From NCBI GenBank assembly GCA_020723545.1, contig DYIS01000140.1, positions 1 to 6,749 on the forward strand: DNA of 6,749 bases. The letters run 5' to 3'. Source of the stretch: Ktedonobacter racemifer (GTDB lineage: Bacteria; Chloroflexota; DTOL01; JACQYG01). Positions 1 to 5,665 of the stretch are shown in pieces; positions within the stretch are counted from its first letter, which is position 1; each line of letters opens with the position of its first letter. A model generated the notes under the pieces. That model saw nothing but the letters and a program-made list of their open reading frames with translations. It was not told the DNA's origin and did no database searches. Made by a program: the position numbers and the translations under genes.

Positions 1-535
1 ACCCATAGACCATCTTGTGCTCGATAAAGAAGACCGGGTTGTCCTCCCTGATGGCGGTGATCAGGAGCCCTTTGGCGTCATACGGAGTGCTGGGCATGAC
101 CACCTTCAGGCCCGGTATGTGCATGAACCACGCCTCCAGGCTCTGGGAGTGCTGGGCCGCCGCACCCATGCCCGCCCCACAGGTGGTGCGCACAACGATG
201 GGCAGCTTGGCTTTGCCACCGAACATGTACTTCATCTTGGCCGCCTGGTTGTAGAGTTGATCCAGGGCCACCCCGATGAAGTCAATGAACATGAGCTCCA
301 CCACCGGCCGGAGGCCTGTAGCCGCGGCACCGACAGCTGAGCCGATAATGGCGCTCTCGGTGATCGGCGTGTCCTTGACTCGCTTCTCCCCGAACTCCTC
401 CAGGAGCCCTGCCGTCACCCCGAAGATGCCGCCGTATTTCGCCACATCTTCGCCGGCGACATAGATGGCAGGGTCTCTCTTCATCTCTTGCTTTAGTGCC
501 TCATTCAGCGCCGCGGCATAGGTTAGCTTTCTCAT
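1..535 (-). CDS. Thiamine diphosphate-dependent dehydrogenase E1 beta subunit, copy 2 (3' part beyond window)
   Basis: This is the N-terminal 178 codons of a second E1 beta, reading off the left edge; about 150 residues, including the C-terminal transketolase domain, should lie outside. Visible signatures are MRKLTYAAALNEAL at the start, VAGEDVAKYGGIFGVTAGL (26-44), DTPITE with the ThDP-activating glutamate E60, DQLYNQAAKMKYM (92-104), and AAAQHSQSLEAW with the active-site histidine H129. The ATG at 535 has AGGAG 8 nt upstream. It pairs with the E1 alpha at 649-1611 and closely parallels E1 beta copy 1, with differences around residues 134-152 (LEAWFMHIPGLKVVMPST here, PEALCGHCPGLKVVYPGT there). 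The open frame shows no damage within the window. Confidence 0.94.
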   Translation of the reverse strand, partial: MRKLTYAAALNEALKQEMKRDPAIYVAGEDVAKYGGIFGVTAGLLEEFGEKRVKDTPITESAIIGSAVGAAATGLRPVVELMFIDFIGVALDQLYNQAAKMKYMFGGKAKLPIVVRTTCGAGMGAAAQHSQSLEAWFMHIPGLKVVMPSTPYDAKGLLITAIREDNPVFFIEHKMVYG

Positions 536-543
536 GGCAGTCA

Positions 544-548
544 CTCCT
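544..548 (-). promoter_or_regulatory. Ribosome binding site of E1 beta copy 2
   Basis: AGGAG on the minus strand (within GAAAGGAGTG) lies 8 nt before the ATG at 535. It supports this start for the truncated gene. Confidence 0.7.
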
Positions 549-593
549 TTCTTAATGGCAGGTATGGCGTACAGCAGATAAATGATGTTACGC

Positions 594-649
594 CATGGGC
601 CACAAGCCAGAGGCTATGAGCCATCAGCCATCGGCCAACGGCTATGGGC
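594..649 (-). repeat. Array of eight degenerate heptamer repeats
   Basis: Read on the minus strand from the last base of the E1 alpha copy 2 stop codon, the units are GCCCATA, GCCGTTG, GCCGATG, GCTGATG, GCTCATA, GCCTCTG, GCTTGTG and GCCCATG. All eight share G1, C2 and T6, with pyrimidine at 3 and purine at 7 (consensus GCYNNTR). The period then breaks at GCGTAAC. It lies wholly in the gap between E1 alpha and E1 beta of copy 2. It resembles short tandemly repeated heptanucleotide elements known from other bacteria; no function is established. Confidence 0.8.
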
Positions 650-1611
650 TAGGCGGTGTATACGTCATCGCCCAGTTCCTCCGGCGTGGGGAAAGGGCTC
701 TCCTCAGCGAACCTGACCGCCTCATCGATCTTTGCCACGATCCCCTGCTCGATCTGCTTAGCCTTCTCGCCCGTCAGCACGCCCATCTCCATGAGCTTGG
801 CCTCGAAGCGTGGGAGGGGGTCCTTTTTCAACCAGGCCTCGGCCTCCTCGGGAGGCCTGTAAACTTGAGGGTCCCCCTCGAAGTGGCCCCGGTGACGGTA
901 GGTCTTGCATTCGATGAGGCTAGACCCCTCACCGGCGCGAGCTCTCTTGACCGCCTCCTGCGCTGCCTCGTAAACGGCGATGACGTCGTTGCCGTCTACC
1001 ATTACGCCGGGGATGTCATAGGCCTTGGCCCGATCGGCGATGTCGGCCACATTCATGTGCTTTAGCTGGGAGAGAGATATGCCGTAATGGTTGTTCTCGC
1101 AGACAAAGATCACCGGCAGCTTCCAGATCGAGGCCATGTTGAGCCCTTCATGGAAGGTTCCTTGGTTGGCGGCGCCATCGCCGAAGAAGCAGGCCACCAC
1201 CTGGTCGGTGCCCCGGTATTGCGCCGAGAGAGCGGCTCCGGCCGCGATGGGTGGCCCGCCCCCTACGATGCCGTTGGCCCCCAGGATGCCCAGCTCTACA
1301 TCGGCGATGTGCATCGAACCCCCTTTGCCTTTGCAGTAGCCCGTTCTCTTGCCGAAGAGCTCGGCCATCATCCTTTTGATGTCGCCGCCCTTAGCGATGA
1401 GGTGCCCATGTCCCCGGTGGGTGCTGGTGATGTAATCATCGGGACGAAGGTGAGCGCAGGTGCCCACGGCTACCGCCTCCTCGCCGATGTACAGGTGGAC
1501 GAAGCCGGGGATCTTGCCCGCGGCAAAAAGCTCCGCAACCCTTTGCTCAAAGCGCCGGATCGTGAGCATCTTGGTGTACATCTCGATCAGTTTTTCTTTC
1601 TCCACTGCCAT
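649..1611 (-). CDS. Thiamine diphosphate-dependent dehydrogenase E1 alpha subunit, copy 2
   Basis: This is a second E1 alpha (320 aa), paralogous to the one at 4607-5584. It has THRGHGHL (64-71), the canonical KGKGGSMHIAD loop (94-104), GANGIVGGGPPIAAGAAL (111-128), the ThDP motif GDGAANQG (144-151) ending at CENN (171-174), and VDGNDVIAVYE followed by QEAVKRAR and RGHFEGDP. All expected cofactor and loop residues are present, so it looks fully functional and closer to the mainstream AcoA/PdhA pattern than copy 1. The ATG at 1611 has AGGAGG at an 8-nt spacer. It follows the E2 gene by 76 bp and precedes its own E1 beta by 113 bp. A stretch around VDGNDVIAVYE is unusually similar to copy 1 at the DNA level. 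Substrate may be pyruvate, acetoin or another 2-oxoacid; the sequence does not decide. Confidence 0.94.
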   Translation of the reverse strand: MAVEKEKLIEMYTKMLTIRRFEQRVAELFAAGKIPGFVHLYIGEEAVAVGTCAHLRPDDYITSTHRGHGHLIAKGGDIKRMMAELFGKRTGYCKGKGGSMHIADVELGILGANGIVGGGPPIAAGAALSAQYRGTDQVVACFFGDGAANQGTFHEGLNMASIWKLPVIFVCENNHYGISLSQLKHMNVADIADRAKAYDIPGVMVDGNDVIAVYEAAQEAVKRARAGEGSSLIECKTYRHRGHFEGDPQVYRPPEEAEAWLKKDPLPRFEAKLMEMGVLTGEKAKQIEQGIVAKIDEAVRFAEESPFPTPEELGDDVYTA

Positions 1612-1619
1612 AGCATTAC

Positions 1620-1625
1620 CCTCCT
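1620..1625 (-). promoter_or_regulatory. Ribosome binding site of E1 alpha copy 2
   Basis: AGGAGG on the minus strand, 8 nt before the ATG at 1611. An out-of-frame ATG lies 5 nt upstream of the true start, and a second AGGAGG-type element lies about 50 nt further upstream, near the E2 stop codon. Confidence 0.75.
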
Positions 1626-1687
1626 CATTAAGCGTTTTACACCACTTGAAGTCACTATCCTCGCTCCTGCACCTCCTCTCTTGATAG

Positions 1688-2992
1688 TTATCCCAGCAAC
1701 CGGTATGGTTTCTCCAGGGTGTGTTTCACGGTGCGCAAGAAATCCGCCGCCGGGGCCCCGTCCACTATGCGGTGGTCGAAGGTCAGGCTCAGGTGCATTA
1801 TAGAACACACCACGATCTGCCCCTTTTTGACGGCCGGCTTCTCCACGATGCGTCCCACGCCCAAGATGGCCGCCTCCGGCGGGTTGATGATGGGCGTGAA
1901 GGTGTCCATCTCATACATTCCCACGTTGGTTACCGTAAAGGTCCCGCCGGTCACCTCATCCACAGTGAGGGTGTTCTCCCGGGCCCCCTGGGCCAGCCGC
2001 TTCGTCTCCCGGGCGATCTCTGAGAGGCCCTTCTTGTCCGCCCCCCGGACCACGGGGACGATGAGGCCCTCCTCAAGGGCCACGGCCACCCCGATGTTGG
2101 CCTCCTCCAGGAGGTGGATCTCCTCCCCCACCAGGGTGGCGTTGAGCAAGGGATGCTTCTTCAGGGCTATGGCCACCGTCTTGACGACGATGTCAGTGTA
2201 GGTGAGGTCGAACTCCTCTTTGAGCTCCTCCCTCAGCCTCACCGTCTCGGTCACATCCGCCTCGGTGGTGACCGTGACCTGGGCCATGGTTCTGAGGCTT
2301 TCCATCATACGCTCGGCGATGGCCTGGCGCATGCCGATAAAGGGCACGACTCGTGGAGGGGGCGCCATCACGGGTGGCACCTCTTTCTTGGCCTCGATGA
2401 GCTTGCGCACGTCTTCCTCCACAATCCGCCCCCCTGGACCCGAGCCGGTGATCTGGGTGATGTCCAGGCCATGCTCCTGGGCAAGCTTCCTGGCCATAGG
2501 AGAGATTAAGATCTCTCTGGGCGCCCTTTCCCGCTCCTGGATGAAGCGCGCAACATCCTCCTCGACGATCCTTCCCTCAGGGCCGGTGCCTTTTACCTGG
2601 GAGATGTCAATGCCATGCTCCTTGGCCAGCCTCCGGGCAGCGGGGGTGGCTGGGATGAAGGGGGCGGCCTCCGGGGGTTGCGCCTCGAGCAGTTGCGGCG
2701 CCACGGCCTTGGCGGCCACGACAGGGGCCAGCTCGGCCAGCCCAGGGACCGCTTCCCCGGGCTCAGCGATGAAGGCGATGGCCTCTCCAACGGGCTTGGG
2801 CTCTTTCAAGTGGGCAGCGTAGCGCATTAGGCCCGGCGCCGGCGCCTCTACCTCGTAGGTGATCTTCTTGCTCATCACCACGGCGATATGCTCGCCTTTC
2901 TCCACCTGATCACCGTCTGCTTTGAGCCATTTGACCACAACCCCGTCAGTCATAGCCATGCCTAGCTTGGGCATGACCACTTTGGTTGCCAT
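1688..2992 (-). CDS. Dihydrolipoamide acyltransferase (E2) with one lipoyl and two E3-binding domains
   Basis: This is the E2 core (434 aa) of a 2-oxoacid/acetoin dehydrogenase complex; it accepts the acyl group from E1 on its lipoyl arm and transfers it to CoA. Domains in order: biotinyl-lipoyl domain (about 1-78); Ala/Pro-rich flexible linker (about 79-113); first peripheral-subunit-binding domain (about 114-151); second such domain (about 162-199); Pro-rich linker; catalytic acyltransferase domain (about 214-434) with the DHRIVDG active-site motif (406-412, H407 and D411). The lipoylated lysine should be K43, in MSKKITYEVEAP, where the residue before it is K instead of the usual D or E. 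The ATG at 2992 has GAGAGG a few nt upstream and gives the canonical MPKLGM N-terminus of the lipoyl domain. It is the only E2 in the window, lying between two E1 pairs, and probably serves both. It could be called acoC or pdhC; substrate is undetermined. Confidence 0.95.
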   Translation of the reverse strand: MATKVVMPKLGMAMTDGVVVKWLKADGDQVEKGEHIAVVMSKKITYEVEAPAPGLMRYAAHLKEPKPVGEAIAFIAEPGEAVPGLAELAPVVAAKAVAPQLLEAQPPEAAPFIPATPAARRLAKEHGIDISQVKGTGPEGRIVEEDVARFIQERERAPREILISPMARKLAQEHGLDITQITGSGPGGRIVEEDVRKLIEAKKEVPPVMAPPPRVVPFIGMRQAIAERMMESLRTMAQVTVTTEADVTETVRLREELKEEFDLTYTDIVVKTVAIALKKHPLLNATLVGEEIHLLEEANIGVAVALEEGLIVPVVRGADKKGLSEIARETKRLAQGARENTLTVDEVTGGTFTVTNVGMYEMDTFTPIINPPEAAILGVGRIVEKPAVKKGQIVVCSIMHLSLTFDHRIVDGAPAADFLRTVKHTLEKPYRLLG

Positions 2993-3082
2993 TTGCCTCT
3001 CTCCCGAGTTATGTAGATGTAACCTTCAAGATTTGCCCTAAGCGCGATTATTTGGTTGCGGCCGAAGGCAGCGTCGGGCTTT

Positions 3083-3475
3083 TTAGGACGCTTTCCAGGC
3101 TTCCAGCACTTCATCCATATCCACAGAGACCGTTACGGCCGCGTTGGCCACGAAGACCTCATCAGAGGTGTCCCCCAGTTCCGGCTGGTAGATGCTTTTG
3201 GCTATCATTCCCCCCTCGATGACTTTGACCTGCTTTCGTCCGAAAGGAATGGCCTGGAGCACTTTTCCCTCGTTCACTGTTCCAGGATTTGGGCAAGCGA
3301 CAAGGACCTCCACAAACATCTGGTTCGCCTCGCTCAGCTTTGCTATCTCAAACAACCCACACAGGCAACTTCTGGAAATGGCATCCTTGACCGCCTTCTG
3401 GGCCGCATTGGTTGAATCCTGTCCGTGCTGGTCGATTCCCATTCCTATCTCGACGATGTACTTTCTCAGATTCAT
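3083..3475 (-). CDS. Lin0512 family protein of unknown function
   Basis: This is a small soluble protein (130 aa) with no signal peptide or membrane segment. It matches, from memory, the conserved hypothetical family named after Listeria Lin0512, whose hallmark is an N-terminal GxGxDxHG motif, seen here as GMGIDQHG (11-18) and followed by QDSTNAAQKAVKDAIS. The other family-like blocks are IPFGRKQVKVIEGGMI (76-91) and a late DTSDEVFVANAAVTV strand (102-116). The conserved Asp and His could be a metal or substrate site, but no biochemical function is known to me. The start at 3475 is chosen by GAGGG spacing. The gene is inserted between E1 beta and E2, 59 bp after one and 90 bp before the other, in the same direction. 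That position suggests a role with the dehydrogenase complex, for example assembly, cofactor handling or substrate supply; this is inference only. Confidence 0.85.
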   Translation of the reverse strand: MNLRKYIVEIGMGIDQHGQDSTNAAQKAVKDAISRSCLCGLFEIAKLSEANQMFVEVLVACPNPGTVNEGKVLQAIPFGRKQVKVIEGGMIAKSIYQPELGDTSDEVFVANAAVTVSVDMDEVLEAWKAS

Positions 3476-3483
3476 TGGCATTT

Positions 3484-3488
3484 CCCTC
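3484..3488 (-). promoter_or_regulatory. Ribosome binding site setting the start of the Lin0512-family gene
   Basis: GAGGG on the minus strand lies 8 nt before the ATG at 3475 but only 2 nt before the ATG at 3481, and it overlaps the region just after the TTG at 3490. Spacing therefore favours the ATG at 3475. The large hairpin ends 7 nt upstream of this site. Confidence 0.6.
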
Positions 3489-3495
3489 AAAGGAG

Positions 3496-3530
3496 ATTTG
3501 GCGAAGCCGCCAAAGGCGGCTTCGCCAAAT
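3496..3530 (-). repeat. Perfect 16-bp inverted repeat (intercistronic hairpin)
   Basis: On the minus strand the arms are ATTTGGCGAAGCCGCC and GGCGGCTTCGCCAAAT, separated by TTT: a perfect 16-bp stem with a 3-nt loop. It begins 4 nt after the E1 beta stop codon and ends just before the ribosome binding site of the Lin0512-family gene. Neither side is followed by a T-tract, so a classic intrinsic terminator is unlikely. Each arm also holds a small self-complementary core (GGC GAA GCC / GGC TTC GCC), as in REP-like palindromes. Likely roles are mRNA 3' protection or processing, setting the E1/Lin0512/E2 ratio, or a dispersed genomic palindrome. Confidence 0.85.
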
Positions 3531-3534
3531 TGAC

Positions 3535-4518
3535 TTACGTCCCCAGGACCTTCTTTACCCCCTGGACGATCCTCTCCTCGTTGGGGAGATAGAAGTCCTC
3601 CATGGGAGGGCTGAAGGGGATCGGGATATCCGGGGCGGCAACGCGGCAGATGGGGGCATCCAGGTAGTCAAAGGCCTCCTCAGTGAGGATAGCGGCCAGT
3701 TCGCCACCATAACCACCGGTCTTGGGGGCCTCGTGCACGATGACGGCCCGGTGGGTTTTCTTGACGGAATTGATGATCGTCTCTTTGTCTAAGGGGCTCA
3801 GGGTGCGGGGATCGACCACCTCTACGCTGATTCCATCCCCCTGCAATTTCTCCGCCGCCCCCAAAGCCCTGGACAGCATGAGGCCATAGGCCACCACAGT
3901 GACGTCCTTGCCCTCGCGCTTCACGTTGGCTTTGCCCAGAGGGATCGTAAATTCATCATCCGGTAGTTGCTCCTTGCCGGAGATGAAGTACAGCAGCTTG
4001 TGCTCGAAGAAAATCACCGGGTCATCGTCCCGGATGGCGGCCTTAAGCAAGCCGTAGGCATCGTAGGCGGTTCCAGGATAGACCACCTTAAGCCCTGGAC
4101 AATGGCCGCAAAGGGCCTCCGGGCTCTGGGAGTGCTGGGCACCAGCGCGAATGCCGGCCCCACAGGCAGTGCGAATGGTAAGGGGGATCTTCATTTCGCC
4201 ATTGCTCATGTACTTGAGTTTAGGCGCTTGGTTGTAGAGCTGGTCAAAGCAGACGGTGAGGAAATCGGCGAACATGACCTCCGGCACCGGTCGCCATCCC
4301 ATGATCGCCGCCCCCACTGAGGTCCCCACAATGGCGGCCTCGGAAATGGGGGTGTCCATAATCCGCTCCGAACTGAATTCCTCCCATAGACCTTTAGTGA
4401 CCCCGAAACATCCACCGAACTTGCCAATGTCCTCGCCCAACAGGTAGACCTTTTCGTCCCTCTTCAGTTCCTCTCGCAAGGCCTCCCTAATGGCTTCCAT
4501 AAAGGTCAGCTCTCTCAT
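3535..4518 (-). CDS. acoB: Thiamine diphosphate-dependent dehydrogenase E1 beta subunit, copy 1 (AcoB-like)
   Basis: This is the beta subunit (327 aa, standard length) of the E1 heterotetramer, partner of the E1 alpha just upstream. Visible signatures are LGEDIGKFGGCFGVTKGL (27-44), DTPISE with the ThDP-activating glutamate at E60, RPVPEVMFADF (76-86), DQLYNQAPK (92-100), and the active-site histidine in GAQHSQ (H129). The C-terminal transketolase domain has VVDPRTLSPLD (234-244), VHEAPKTGGYGGE (261-273) and the closing PFSPPMEDFYLP (301-312). The ATG at 4518 is chosen because AGGAGG lies 8 nt upstream and MRELTFMEAIREAL is the normal family N-terminus. The open frame runs to 4617, overlapping E1 alpha, but that extension is atypical. 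The E1 beta role is firm; substrate is not determined by the sequence. Confidence 0.94.
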   Translation of the reverse strand: MRELTFMEAIREALREELKRDEKVYLLGEDIGKFGGCFGVTKGLWEEFSSERIMDTPISEAAIVGTSVGAAIMGWRPVPEVMFADFLTVCFDQLYNQAPKLKYMSNGEMKIPLTIRTACGAGIRAGAQHSQSPEALCGHCPGLKVVYPGTAYDAYGLLKAAIRDDDPVIFFEHKLLYFISGKEQLPDDEFTIPLGKANVKREGKDVTVVAYGLMLSRALGAAEKLQGDGISVEVVDPRTLSPLDKETIINSVKKTHRAVIVHEAPKTGGYGGELAAILTEEAFDYLDAPICRVAAPDIPIPFSPPMEDFYLPNEERIVQGVKKVLGT

Positions 4519-4526
4519 AGGAAAAA

Positions 4527-4532
4527 CCTCCT
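4527..4532 (-). promoter_or_regulatory. Ribosome binding site setting the start of E1 beta copy 1
   Basis: AGGAGG on the minus strand is followed by an 8-nt spacer and the ATG at 4518. It argues against the longer in-frame reading that would begin inside the end of the upstream E1 alpha gene. Confidence 0.8.
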
Positions 4533-4571
4533 CTTGCCGACGGGATGAGCGTGTTGGCATACCGACGCGGT

Positions 4572-4589
4572 GCCAGGTTACCTCCTGGC
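4572..4589 (-). repeat. Small inverted repeat between E1 alpha and E1 beta (copy 1)
   Basis: The minus strand reads GCCAGG, AGGTAA, CCTGGC: a perfect 6-bp stem with a 6-nt loop, in the 88-bp gap between the first E1 alpha and beta genes. Part of the stem and loop is an AGGAGGT Shine-Dalgarno-like string, but the next ATG is about 19 nt away, too far for normal use. There is no T-tract, so it is not an intrinsic terminator. It may be a minor processing or stability hairpin, or chance. Confidence 0.4.
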
Positions 4590-4606
4590 CTGCTACCGTG
4601 CTACCA

Positions 4607-5584
4607 TTAGCGAGCAAAACCCAGGATCAAGGCATCTTCCGGAGCCGGCATCGGGTCGTTCCAGGCCTGCTGATAGGCCTCCTCGACCTCTTGCTCGACC
4701 TCCTTGATGATCCTGTCGGACATCTCCTCCGTCAGGATGCCCAACCCCACCAGCCGTTCCTTCAACCGCTTGATAGGGCACTTCTTCTTCCACTCCTCGA
4801 CCTCTTTCTCCGAACGATAGACCGTCGGGTCCCCCTCGAAGTGTCCCCTCCAACGGTATGTCTTACACTCAATCAGGGTAGGCCCATTCCCCTTCCGGGC
4901 CCTCTTGACCGCCTCCTGGGTGACCTCGTAGACGGCGATGACGTCGTTGCCGTCCACGGCTACACCGGGGAAGCCATAGGCGGTGGCCCGGTCGGCGATG
5001 TCCTCGATGGCCGTGGCGTCCGTTTGCCGCATGGAGATACCGTAGAGGTTATTCTCGCAGATGTAGACAATTGGCAGCTTGTGAATGGCGGCGAAGTTCA
5101 TACCCTCATGGATGGAGCCAAGGTTTGATTGCCCATCGCCGAAGTAAGCCAGGTGAACCTGCTCCGTGCCTGCTTTTTTCATGGCCAGGGCGGAACCGGT
5201 GGCGATGGGGGTGGAGGAACCGAGGATGCCGTTGATCTCATAGATCCCCAGGCTCAGGTTGCCCATGTGGAAGGAGCATCCCTTTCCCCCGCAGGCCCCT
5301 GTCTTGCGCCCCAGCATTTCAGCGAACATTTTTCTCATGGGCATGCCTTTGACGATCAGGCAACCGTGCCCACGGTGTGTCGCGGAGATGAAGTCGTCCT
5401 TCCGGAGCCCGTACACCGTGCCCACAGCAGTGGCTTCCTGTCCCACGCTCAGGTGTACGAATCCCGGCATGACTCCCTTGGCGAACTCAGCCGCACACTT
5501 TTCCTCGAACGTGCGTACCAGGAGCATCTTCCGGTACATCTCGAGGAGCTGTTCGTTGGTCAATTCCTTTTCTTGGGCAGCCAT
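4607..5584 (-). CDS. acoA: Thiamine diphosphate-dependent dehydrogenase E1 alpha subunit, copy 1 (AcoA-like)
   Basis: This is the alpha subunit (325 aa, normal for the AcoA/PdhA type) of the E1 component, which with E1 beta decarboxylates or cleaves the substrate and transfers the acyl group to lipoyl-E2. It contains the ThDP/magnesium-binding motif GDG (149-151) ending at NN (178-179), a THRGHG segment (69-74) and RGHFEGDP (246-253). The start is set at the ATG at 5584, because AGGAGG lies 5 nt upstream. The frame is open to 5635, but the extra residues lack a ribosome site. It diverges from the usual E1 alpha at the active-site loop: KGCSFHMGNL (101-110) replaces the common KGGSMHIADL, and NGILGSSTPIATG (118-130) replaces NGIVGGG.PIA.G. 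Copy 2 in this window keeps the common forms. It sits between acoX and E1 beta copy 1. The acetoin assignment rests mainly on the AcoX neighbour; pyruvate or another 2-oxoacid is possible. Confidence 0.92.
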   Translation of the reverse strand: MAAQEKELTNEQLLEMYRKMLLVRTFEEKCAAEFAKGVMPGFVHLSVGQEATAVGTVYGLRKDDFISATHRGHGCLIVKGMPMRKMFAEMLGRKTGACGGKGCSFHMGNLSLGIYEINGILGSSTPIATGSALAMKKAGTEQVHLAYFGDGQSNLGSIHEGMNFAAIHKLPIVYICENNLYGISMRQTDATAIEDIADRATAYGFPGVAVDGNDVIAVYEVTQEAVKRARKGNGPTLIECKTYRWRGHFEGDPTVYRSEKEVEEWKKKCPIKRLKERLVGLGILTEEMSDRIIKEVEQEVEEAYQQAWNDPMPAPEDALILGFAR

Positions 5585-5589
5585 GTTTC

Positions 5590-5595
5590 CCTCCT
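5590..5595 (-). promoter_or_regulatory. Ribosome binding site setting the start of E1 alpha copy 1
   Basis: The minus strand reads AGGAGG followed by GAAAC and ATG, a 5-nt spacer. This perfect Shine-Dalgarno match selects the ATG at 5584 over the in-frame upstream start at 5635, which has no purine-rich site before it. Confidence 0.8.
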
Positions 5596-5665
5596 GAAGA
5601 GACAAGAGATGACAGACTTTTTTCGGGGTAACCACCTTAAAACGTGCACGGATATTTCCTCATCT

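Noticed and set aside
595..1065. Open plus-strand frame of 156 codons beginning in the heptamer array
   Set aside because: It lies antisense to E1 alpha copy 2, has no family-like motifs, and is a codon-bias shadow of the real gene.
3061..3085. Possible terminator: GC-rich stretch followed by TTTTT on the plus strand
   Set aside because: The T-run follows the stem only on the plus strand, where no gene ends, and the best stem has a bulge. On the transcribed minus strand there is no U-tract after it.
3496..3530. Intrinsic terminator reading of the perfect hairpin
   Set aside because: Neither strand has a T-tract after the stem, and the operon continues at once with a ribosome site and gene.
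4519..4617. N-terminal extension of E1 beta copy 1 up to 4617
   Set aside because: The extension overlaps E1 alpha, has no ribosome site, and is unlike family N-termini, whereas the ATG at 4518 has a well-spaced AGGAGG.
5585..5635. N-terminal extension of E1 alpha copy 1 up to 5635
   Set aside because: The upstream start has no Shine-Dalgarno site, and the extra residues include the translated AGGAGG of the real start at 5584.
5643..5650. Palindrome CGTGCACG between AcoX and E1 alpha copy 1 as an operator
   Set aside because: Only 8 bp, a single copy and no promoter-like elements beside it; expected by chance at this GC content.
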